Shown here in pieces: positions 1-4,724 of a stretch of 8,204 bases of DNA; position 1 is the stretch's first letter; each line of letters begins with the position of its first letter. The position numbers and the translations under genes are program-made. This DNA is from CAZFDT01 sp964518335 (GTDB lineage: Bacteria > Planctomycetota > Phycisphaerae > Phycisphaerales > Phycisphaeraceae). The notes below the pieces were generated by a model. It saw nothing but the letters and a program-made list of their open reading frames with translations, had not been told where the DNA came from and ran no database searches. The stretch spans positions 1 to 8,204 of the forward strand of contig CAZFDT010000129.1 in assembly GCA_964518335.1 (NCBI GenBank), given 5' to 3'.

Positions 1-131
1 CTACCTCATCCGCACTCTCACCGGAGGCGATCGGATGTAAATGTCTTCACCCTGGGATAATCCCCGGCGACGACTATGCGCCGCGGGGCGGTGGGGTAAA
101 ATAGGCGCTGCAGTGAACGGGGGAAGGGGTC

Positions 132-166
132 GGGTATGGGGTATCGGGTATCGGGTATGGGGTACC
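132..166 (+). repeat. 7-bp tandem repeat, five GGGTAT-type units
   Basis: Five consecutive heptamers are seen directly: GGGTATG, GGGTATC, GGGTATC, GGGTATG and GGGTACC. Only the last unit departs from GGGTAT(G/C). Every unit begins with GGG separated by four-base loops, so the plus strand fits the general G3-N1-7 pattern for a G-quadruplex. The array is non-coding and sits downstream of the leftward nfeD-like gene. Short heptamer arrays of this kind occur dispersed in some bacterial genomes, for example the STRR-type repeats of cyanobacteria. Whether this one belongs to a dispersed family cannot be told from one copy. Confidence 0.85.
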
Positions 167-271
167 GCAAGGCAAAATGCAACGGGCCCAGCAGACATCT
201 CCGCAAAGGCCCTCTGCCATTCTGACTGGCGCATCGACTGGTGAAGGTGAAAACCCAGTGATTCCGATTTC

Positions 272-304
272 CCCCGGAACCTCCCCGGAAGCTCCCCGGC
301 GGTT
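272..304. repeat. 11-bp tandem repeat, three CCCCGGAA-type units
   Basis: Three units at 11-bp period are visible: CCCCGGAACCT (272-282), CCCCGGAAGCT (283-293) and a degenerate CCCCGGCGGTT (294-304). They lie within 20-50 bp of the stop codon of the leftward nfeD-like gene. The last unit also supplies the left arm of the hairpin at 294-319. Confidence 0.6.
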
Positions 305-319
305 CGATGGGAGCCGGGG
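294..319 (-). terminator. GC-rich hairpin after the nfeD-like gene
   Basis: CCCCGGC (294-300) pairs perfectly with GCCGGGG (313-319) across a 12-nt loop, 3 nt beyond the stop codon of the leftward gene. No U-tract follows on the minus strand, so this is not a classical intrinsic terminator. It could be an RNA 3'-end stabiliser or a weak terminator. Confidence 0.3.
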
Positions 320-322
320 GTG

Positions 323-844
323 TTACTGGCCGGTGATGCGGACCTTGATCTGCATGCCGTCGGCCAGGACGACGCGGACCTTGGCCCCGGCGTGGACCAT
401 GCCGCTGTCGGAGAGGCACTCTCGTCGTCGGCCGGCGATGAGACAGGTGCCGACGGGTCGCAGGTCGGTGACGGCGGTGCCCTCCTGGCCAACGAGCGCG
501 GCGTCGGCGTCACCATCGGCGTCGCCGCGTTCGAGCGAACGCGCGTCGGCGGCGCGGCCCTCAGGGCTGTTCAGCGACAACCAGCGGAGGACAGGCGTGC
601 CCGGCGCGATCTTGAGCCCGTAGCCGATGACGAACGGCAGGGCCAGAAGGGACACGGTGGCGCCGACGAGGCCGAGCGTGGTGTTGACGCGGAAAAGCAG
701 AACGATGCCCGCCGTCAGCGCCGCCGCCGCCGCCAGCCCGATCAGGCCGCCGGAGGGGATGAAGATCTCGATGACGAACAGGACCAGGGCGATCGCCAGG
801 CAGATGATGGCCCAGATGATCAGGGTGTTGTCCATGGTCGTCAT
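323..844 (-). CDS. NfeD-like membrane protein (short form)
   Basis: This 173-residue protein has the layout of short NfeD-family proteins. Three hydrophobic segments, at about residues 8-30, 33-51 and 55-77, are followed by a variable Asp/Ala-rich linker (about 93-116). A C-terminal beta-barrel (OB-fold) domain follows at about 117-173, with the characteristic LVGQEGTAVTDLRPVG start and an ADGMQIKVRI-type end. There is no N-terminal ClpP-like protease domain, so it is the NfeD1b/short class. Members usually act at the membrane with SPFH proteins (stomatin/flotillin types) in membrane quality control. No SPFH gene is visible in the 322 bp downstream. The start is ATG at 844, with a second in-frame ATG at 835; neither has a clear Shine-Dalgarno sequence. 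The gene is divergent from the Fur-family gene, with 79 bp between starts. Family assignment is firm; the cellular role is inferred. Confidence 0.8.
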   Translation of the reverse strand: MTTMDNTLIIWAIICLAIALVLFVIEIFIPSGGLIGLAAAAALTAGIVLLFRVNTTLGLVGATVSLLALPFVIGYGLKIAPGTPVLRWLSLNSPEGRAADARSLERGDADGDADAALVGQEGTAVTDLRPVGTCLIAGRRRECLSDSGMVHAGAKVRVVLADGMQIKVRITGQ

Positions 845-911
845 ATCTTATGCCGGGGGGTCGCGTCGTGGCGGCTGGGCCGTGGCAGCGGCCGGGACGG
901 TGACATTCGGC

Positions 912-917
912 TAGAAT
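912..917 (+). promoter_or_regulatory. Candidate -10 element of the Fur-family gene
   Basis: TAGAAT matches the TATAAT consensus at five of six positions and ends 6 nt before the ATG at 924. No good -35 hexamer stands 16-18 bp upstream, and no Shine-Dalgarno precedes the ATG. If used, transcription would begin at or next to the start codon, giving a leaderless mRNA. Confidence 0.3.
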
Positions 918-923
918 CATGCG

Positions 924-1424
924 ATGCCCGCTCCAGCCGCCCAGCCCGCGTCCGACGACATGATCATTCAGCCGCCGGTGTGCGCGATCTTCCGCAGATT
1001 CCTCAAGCGTCAGGGGCTCAAGTTTACGACGGAGCGGGCGGAGATCCTCAACGCGGTCCTGCAGAAGGAGGGCGTGTTCGAGGCCGATCAGCTCATGATG
1101 GAGATGCGCAACGGCGGCTACCGCGTGAGCAAGGCGACGATCTATCGCACGCTCAAGCACCTGCTGGAAGCCAAAGTCATCAGCGAGGTGCTCATCGACT
1201 CGCGACAGGCGCACTACGAGTTGTCGATCGGCAAGAAGCCGCAGGGGCATCTGGTATGCGTCGAGACCGGTCGAGTGATCGAGATACCCAGCCCGTGGCT
1301 GGAGCCGGTGCAGGCGCGCATCTGCCGGGAGCACGGCTTCGACCCTGTGAGCTACCGGTTCATCATCTACGGCATCTCGCCCGAGGCGCAGAAGGGCGAG
1401 CAGGCCGAGCCGGGCGAAGAGTAG
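924..1424 (+). CDS. Fur-family transcriptional regulator with depleted metal sites
   Basis: The protein has 166 residues. Residues about 22-100 form the Fur winged helix, including LKFTTERAEILNAVL (32-46) and the recognition-helix region RVSKATIYRTLKHLLEA (67-83). Residues about 101-150 form the dimerisation domain, with GHLVCVETGRVIEI (108-121) and a GFDPVSYRFIIYG stretch (138-150). Compared with E. coli Fur, the CxxC structural-zinc pair is reduced to one Cys (C112, with T115 in the second place). The C-terminal zinc region after YG has no Cys at all. The equivalents of H33 and H88 are absent; E99 and H109 remain as counterparts of E81 and H90. The fold and DNA-binding function are well supported. 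Iron or zinc sensing in the usual way is doubtful. The ATG at 924 is the most upstream plausible start; ATG at 960 is an alternative that trims a loose 12-residue tail. The gene is monocistronic and convergent with the tsaE-yacG gene. Confidence 0.85.
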   Translation: MPAPAAQPASDDMIIQPPVCAIFRRFLKRQGLKFTTERAEILNAVLQKEGVFEADQLMMEMRNGGYRVSKATIYRTLKHLLEAKVISEVLIDSRQAHYELSIGKKPQGHLVCVETGRVIEIPSPWLEPVQARICREHGFDPVSYRFIIYGISPEAQKGEQAEPGEE

Positions 1425-1437
1425 TCCTCTATTAAGC

Positions 1438-1454
1438 CGCGACCTGTGGTCGTG
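1438..1454. terminator. Short hairpin between convergent genes
   Basis: CGCGACC (1438-1444) pairs with GGTCGTG (1448-1454) across a 3-nt loop, with one G-T wobble. It lies in the 32-bp gap between the Fur-family stop codon and the stop codon of the opposing tsaE-yacG gene. The position suits a shared bidirectional terminator, but neither strand has a T-run after the stem. Confidence 0.3.
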
Positions 1455-1456
1455 CC

Positions 1457-2128
1457 TCAATCCACGCCCTCATCCAGATCGCTCTGCTCGACCGGTCGGC
1501 TGATGGTGTAGCGGCCGTCGATCCAGCGGCCCAGGTCGATGGTGCGGCATCGCCTGGAACAGAACGGAAACGTTGCGGCGTCGGCGGCGACGGGGCGCCG
1601 GCAGATCGGGCAGGGCGTGCGCGGCGTCTGCTCCACGTAGGTGTCCAGCGCCGTCGTCAACTCGTGCCAGCGTGCGTGCCACGCTCGCCCCGGCGCGATG
1701 ACAAGACGCCGCATCTCGTCGCCGGCGTGTTCGATCGTCACCACCAGCGCGTCGTCGAGCGACTCGCCCAGGCGATCGGCCCACTCGACGGCCACGACCG
1801 TGTTCTGTCGCAGATCGGCGTCGTTGGACCAGCCCAGCGATTCGAGGTCCCCCAACGACGCGACGCGGTAGGCGTCGATGTGGACCAGCGTCAGACCGCG
1901 ATCGTGCGCCGGCTCGTATTCGTGCATGAGGACGAAGGTCGGGCTGGTGACGCGCTTCGGTTCGAGGCCCAGGCCACGCGCCAGGCCGCGCACGAGTTGG
2001 GTCTTGCCGGCGCCCAGTTCGCCGACGAGCGCGATGACGTCGCCGCCGCGCGCTGCGCCCGCGATGGCCGACCCGATCGCCAGCGTGTCGGCCACGTGCG
2101 TCGAGATGAGCTTGATCGGCGGGATCAT
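1457..2128 (-). CDS. tsaE: TsaE (t6A tRNA modification ATPase) fused to a YacG-like zinc finger
   Basis: The protein has 223 residues. Residues 1-155 are TsaE, the P-loop ATPase that works with TsaB and TsaD to make N6-threonylcarbamoyladenosine on ANN-decoding tRNAs. Visible motifs are Walker A GELGAGKT (36-43), SPTF (62-65), HIDAYR (83-88) and VEWADRL (114-120). Typical TsaE is about 150 residues. The extension (about 170-212) carries four cysteines, C173, C176, C190 and C194, with FPFCSRRC (187-194) and IDLGRWIDGRY (197-207). This matches the YacG/DUF329 treble-clef finger, known in E. coli as a GyrB-binding gyrase inhibitor, and it even has the acidic tail. The frame is continuous, so this is a true fusion unless the sequence is wrong. 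The ATG at 2128 has GGGAG 8 nt upstream and overlaps the thiL stop as ATGA. An extended frame to 2374 exists only as a shadow of thiL. The effect of the fusion on function is unknown. Confidence 0.88.
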   Translation of the reverse strand: MIPPIKLISTHVADTLAIGSAIAGAARGGDVIALVGELGAGKTQLVRGLARGLGLEPKRVTSPTFVLMHEYEPAHDRGLTLVHIDAYRVASLGDLESLGWSNDADLRQNTVVAVEWADRLGESLDDALVVTIEHAGDEMRRLVIAPGRAWHARWHELTTALDTYVEQTPRTPCPICRRPVAADAATFPFCSRRCRTIDLGRWIDGRYTISRPVEQSDLDEGVD

Positions 2129-3018
2129 GCGCGATGCTCCCAGCCCACGTCGCCAACCTGCACAAACGACCCGTCGGGCAGGCGGATGCGGATCGTCGCC
2201 TCGGGGCCGGGCACGATTCGGCCTACCACGGTCACGGGCACGCCCTCGACCTCGCCTGGCACTGCGTCGGGCGGCAACGTCAGGCACAGTTCGTAATCCT
2301 CGCCATCGCCCAGGGCGTGCTGCCAACGCGGCTGACCCGTGACGCACGCACGGATCGGCAGCGCGTCGGCCCAAAGCTCGGCGCTGACGCCCGAGGCGCG
2401 GCAGATGTGGCCCAGGTCACGCCCCAACCCATCGCTCAGGTCGATCATGCAGTGCGCCACGCCGCCCAGCGCACGGGCCGCGGCGATGCGTGGCTCAAAC
2501 GTCAGGTGATGCCCCGCCAGCGAGCCGCCCAGCTCGCCGGTCACACAGATGGCGTCGCCCACGCGAGCGCCACGGCGCAACAGCGGCGCCACGTCCGGCC
2601 AGGGCTCGGCAAACACGGTGACGGTCAGGATCATCGGGTGGTCCCACATCGCCACGTCCCCGCCGATGAGCGGGCAGTCGTAGGCCGCTGCAGTGGCCCG
2701 CATGGCGTCGAACAGGGCATTGGCCCGAGCCTCGCCGAAGTCCTTGGGCAGACACGCCGCCGCCACGGCCCCCAGCGGGCGAACCGCCATCGCCGCCACG
2801 TCCGACAGGTTCCGCGTGATCGCCTTCCGCCCCACCCCCGCGAGGGGATCGCGGCCCAAATCCACATGCACCCCCTCAGCGACCTGGTCCACTGTCACAA
2901 GCACCGTCCGCCCCCCGATCACGATGGCCCCCATGTCGTCGCCCGGTGGAATCACCACCGACGCCGGCAGCGCCGCGTTGTGGGCGAATACATGATCGAG
3001 CAGGGTGAATTCACGCAC
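2125..3018 (-). CDS. thiL: Thiamine-monophosphate kinase ThiL
   Basis: ThiL phosphorylates thiamine monophosphate with ATP to the cofactor thiamine diphosphate, in the cytoplasm. The 297 residues fit the family (about 300-330). In order they show the start REFTLLDHVF (2-11), PPGDDMG (24-30), TVDQVAEGVHVD (42-53), the KAITRNLSDVAAMA stretch (65-78), IGGD (118-121), VTGELGGSLAG (159-169), IDLSDGL (192-198) and GEDYEL (239-244). These are the Mg/ATP-binding acidic motifs of the PurM/ThiL superfamily. GTG at 3018 is chosen because family proteins start with this REFxLLDxxF stretch. A GGAGG lies 12 nt upstream, whereas the upstream ATG at 3105 would overlap vapC by 80 bp. The gene follows vapC by 7 nt and overlaps tsaE-yacG by 4 nt, so it is probably translated from the same mRNA. 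Confidence 0.93.
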   Translation of the reverse strand: MREFTLLDHVFAHNAALPASVVIPPGDDMGAIVIGGRTVLVTVDQVAEGVHVDLGRDPLAGVGRKAITRNLSDVAAMAVRPLGAVAAACLPKDFGEARANALFDAMRATAAAYDCPLIGGDVAMWDHPMILTVTVFAEPWPDVAPLLRRGARVGDAICVTGELGGSLAGHHLTFEPRIAAARALGGVAHCMIDLSDGLGRDLGHICRASGVSAELWADALPIRACVTGQPRWQHALGDGEDYELCLTLPPDAVPGEVEGVPVTVVGRIVPGPEATIRIRLPDGSFVQVGDVGWEHRA

Positions 3019-3025
3019 GTGACGG

Positions 3026-3463
3026 TCAATCCTCCAGTGGATTCCACACCTTGCTGAAGCTGTACCCCACGAAATGATTGACGTTGCGTGTGGCGAACTC
3101 TTCAACCCGATGATGTCTCAATGTGAGCGAAAGGCGCGCGTCGAAAATGGCCCTTCTCGCAAATTCCGGCTCGCCCGCCAACCGCCACACACGATCCATC
3201 AACCCACCCGGGTAATCAACCAATTCCCAATGGGGGTTGGACCGCAACGTATGAAACAACGTCACGGCATCTGAGGCCGAGTACGGTCGCGGCCAAAGCA
3301 CCGGGTTACGGAGCAACCCGTACAACTCGGACAGCGACAGCTCGCAGACGACGAAGTCTCGATCGGTCCATGCCTCGTTCAGAAACGCTCTGGCCTTCGC
3401 ATGCTCGGGGCATGCTAGATTGAATGCGTACATGAGGATGTTCGTATCACAGGCTCGTTTCAC
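3026..3463 (-). CDS. VapC-like PIN-domain ribonuclease toxin
   Basis: This 145-residue protein has the PIN-domain pattern of VapC toxins, Mg-dependent RNases that cleave tRNA or other RNA. D6 lies in CDTNILMYAF, E46 in ELSLSELYGLLRNP and D108 in FDARLSLTLRHH. The fourth site is ATRNVNHF (124-131), with N127 and a His where the family often has Asp. The first three acidic residues are intact, so it is probably active. The start is GTG at 3463, overlapping the stop of the antitoxin gene as GTGA, the usual arrangement for a coupled TA pair. Base composition is lower than in its neighbours: a hand count gives 30/60 G+C at 3061-3120, against 46/60 at 4441-4500. This suggests later acquisition. The target RNA cannot be predicted. 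Confidence 0.83.
   Translation of the reverse strand: MKRACDTNILMYAFNLACPEHAKARAFLNEAWTDRDFVVCELSLSELYGLLRNPVLWPRPYSASDAVTLFHTLRSNPHWELVDYPGGLMDRVWRLAGEPEFARRAIFDARLSLTLRHHRVEEFATRNVNHFVGYSFSKVWNPLED
3031..3035 (-). promoter_or_regulatory. Ribosome-binding site of thiL inside the vapC tail
   Basis: GGAGG on the minus strand lies 12 nt before the GTG at 3018 and falls within the last codons of vapC. It is the only strong Shine-Dalgarno sequence near the proposed thiL start and helps to fix that start. Confidence 0.5.
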
Positions 3464-3750
3464 GGTTGGCCAAGCTCATCGAGTCTGCCTTCGGCAGCCA
3501 GCCTTTCCACAGCAGCGCCAGGCTCGTTGGCCAACTCGCGCCAGTGCCGTTCCGAAATTCGCGGAGCGCCAAGATCACGCGCCGGTGGCAAAGTCACGTC
3601 TGACCTTCGCTCGGCATCAGCAATCGATGCATCGGCTGCTCGCTCGGCAGCCTCACGAAGCACGTCGCTCAAGGGCACACCGCGCCGTCGAGCCCATTCT
3701 TCGAGCCTCGCATGCACGCCGTCGGGAAGCTCCACCACCGCTCGGACCAT
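3460..3750 (-). CDS. VapB-like antitoxin, ribbon-helix-helix type
   Basis: The product has 96 residues. Residues about 2-38 look like a ribbon-helix-helix domain: a short strand (VRAVVELPD), then two helices (HARLEEWARRRG and LSDVLREAAERAA). The remaining tail, rich in Arg, Glu and Ala, would wrap the toxin. It stands directly upstream of the PIN toxin gene with a 4-nt overlap, as expected of a VapBC-type pair that represses its own promoter. ATG at 3750 is chosen because AGAGGA lies 6 nt upstream. A TTG at 3765 would add five residues and swallow that ribosome-binding site. The class is inferred mainly from context and predicted fold, because antitoxins diverge quickly. Confidence 0.72.
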   Translation of the reverse strand: MVRAVVELPDGVHARLEEWARRRGVPLSDVLREAAERAADASIADAERRSDVTLPPARDLGAPRISERHWRELANEPGAAVERLAAEGRLDELGQP

Positions 3751-3774
3751 CGCGATTCCTCTCAAGCAAGTTCA

Positions 3775-3786
3775 CTATCAGTATAG
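3775..3786 (-). promoter_or_regulatory. Possible vapBC promoter -10 and operator
   Basis: On the minus strand TATACT (3785-3780) resembles a -10 hexamer, 29 nt before the antitoxin ATG. It lies within an inverted repeat, CTAT-N4-ATAG (3775-3786), that could be a repressor site. No matching -35 was found. The site overlaps the last codons and stop of the DUF1572 gene. Confidence 0.25.
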
Positions 3787-4293
3787 GTCCTTGAACCGAT
3801 ATGCCGGGCCCAGGAGCAGACGGGTGGCGTAGATGGTTTCCTGGGTGTGGCCCTCCAGGTGCGACACCGAATGCCAGATCGCGCCCAGGGCGGTCACCTG
3901 ACCGACCTGCACGAAGCGCGGGCGCAGCATCTGCTTCTCGTCGAGGGCGAGGATCGTGGCCTTGGCCTGGTCCACCGTGCGCTGGAGTTGACCGATCAGC
4001 GCGGCTGCGGCGATCGGGTCGCGCTGGGCGAACTCGGCGGGCCGGTTGCGATCGTCGTGGGTCGTGCCGGCGGGGTCGCATCCGACGACGATCCACTGCC
4101 GCAGATTCCCCGCCACGTGCATCAGGATGTTGCCGATGGCGTTCATCTCCGGGCGCGGGCGCGACCAGAGCTGCGCGTCGTCGAGCTGCTCGACGCAGTG
4201 CAGCATCCGCGCCAGCGAATAGTCGAGCGTGAAACAGGCCTCGGCCTTGACGCCATCGAGGAAGTCGGCGTGCTCGGCGATGAAGCGCGTCAT
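3778..4293 (-). CDS. DinB-fold protein, DUF1572 type
   Basis: This 171-residue protein has the DinB four-helix-bundle pattern. The stretch FTLDYSLARMLHCVEQL (21-37), the segment LWSRPRPEMNAIGNILMH (42-59), AGNLRQWI (61-68) and a C-terminal HSVSHLEGHTQE (141-152) are characteristic of the DUF1572 subgroup. H59, H145 and H149 are placed as the metal-binding triad of the superfamily, which includes thiol-dependent transferases. The substrate of this subgroup is not known. ATG at 4293 overlaps the stop of the upstream hypothetical gene as ATGA. No Shine-Dalgarno sequence is seen, so translation is probably coupled. An upstream GTG at 4320 is possible but lies within the other gene. Family assignment is strong; function is open. 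Confidence 0.8.
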   Translation of the reverse strand: MTRFIAEHADFLDGVKAEACFTLDYSLARMLHCVEQLDDAQLWSRPRPEMNAIGNILMHVAGNLRQWIVVGCDPAGTTHDDRNRPAEFAQRDPIAAAALIGQLQRTVDQAKATILALDEKQMLRPRFVQVGQVTALGAIWHSVSHLEGHTQETIYATRLLLGPAYRFKDLY

Positions 4294-4706
4294 TTGGCGA
4301 GCTTGGCAACGATGCGCCACACGTCGTGGGGCGAGAGATTCAGGCCGGCCCGCGCATTGAAGGTGGCGACGATCGTGTCAAAGGCGTCGGTGTAGGGCAG
4401 GCGATCGCGCAGCGAGAGCTTGCCGATCTCCTGCTCGACGAGCTGCGTGAGCAGCGTCTCGTGCTCGGCGTCGATGCGCGGCGGCGGTTCGGCGGCGCGG
4501 CCCAGACGCGGGAGGTTTGCCGCCTTGCGCAGGTTGTGCAGACGATGGAACAGCTCCGCCCGTTGCGCGTTGCTGTCGGCAGCTCCCAGCGCCTGCGCGA
4601 TCGCCTCGAACTGCGGCGTGTAGGGCAGATCATCGAGCGTGCGCCCCTGACGGGCATAGACGCTCTTGAGCAGGTCGTCGTCCGTCGTGGGGAAGAGCGT
4701 GTCCAT
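4290..4706 (-). CDS. Hypothetical protein with an internally duplicated LPYT motif
   Basis: The product has 138 residues, soluble, with no signal peptide or membrane segment; I cannot name its family. It contains the same motif twice: TLDDLPYTPQFEAIAQAL (23-40) and SLRDRLPYTDAFDTIVATF (98-116). Each copy is followed by a helix with similar spacing of aromatic, Leu and Lys residues: AELFHRLHNLRKAANLP (50-66) and HDVWRIVAKLAK (127-138). This suggests an ancient duplication of a unit of about 45 residues. A Pro/Arg-rich linker (67-79) separates the halves. The gene follows glgP by 18 nt and overlaps the DUF1572 gene by 4 nt. High GC and third-position bias like its neighbours support real coding. 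The only evidence on function is its position in the operon. Confidence 0.75.
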   Translation of the reverse strand: MDTLFPTTDDDLLKSVYARQGRTLDDLPYTPQFEAIAQALGAADSNAQRAELFHRLHNLRKAANLPRLGRAAEPPPRIDAEHETLLTQLVEQEIGKLSLRDRLPYTDAFDTIVATFNARAGLNLSPHDVWRIVAKLAK

Positions 4707-4724
4707 CTCGCTGGGGGCGCGGAA

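Larger units (their letters stand above)
1..322. other. Intergenic region without a convincing gene
   Basis: No open frame here has recognisable protein content. In frame 2 of the plus strand the first 12 codons (YLIRTLTGGDRM, then TAA at 38-40) have G/C-rich third positions. They could be the tail of a rightward gene entering from the left, but 12 residues cannot support a call. The leftward frames are continuations of shadows of the nfeD-like gene. The region contains two short tandem repeats (132-166 and 272-304) and a GC-rich hairpin at 294-319. The rest shows nothing I can assign. Confidence 0.6.

Noticed and set aside
2..40. 12 codons ending in TAA that could be the tail of a rightward gene
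   Set aside because: Too short to show homology; recorded only as a possibility.
54..64. GGGA-TAA-TCCC mini-hairpin
   Set aside because: A four-pair stem is too short to claim as a terminator.
320..1435. 371-codon plus-strand frame covering nfeD and fur
   Set aside because: It is antisense to nfeD and out of frame with fur, with low-complexity Arg/Gly/Asp content and no domain.
561..1460. 299-codon minus-strand frame opposite fur
   Set aside because: Shadow of the Fur-family gene; the real frames there show family motifs.
2129..2374. 82-codon upstream extension of TsaE
   Set aside because: It lies wholly within thiL, is Arg-rich and without family similarity. The ATG at 2128 has a good Shine-Dalgarno sequence and the normal TsaE start.
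3019..3105. 29-residue N-terminal extension of ThiL from ATG at 3105
   Set aside because: It overlaps vapC by 80 bp and precedes the conserved REFxLLDxxF start of the family; GTG at 3018 fits better.
3751..3765. TTG start for the antitoxin
   Set aside because: It would include the AGAGGA ribosome-binding site that serves the ATG at 3750.
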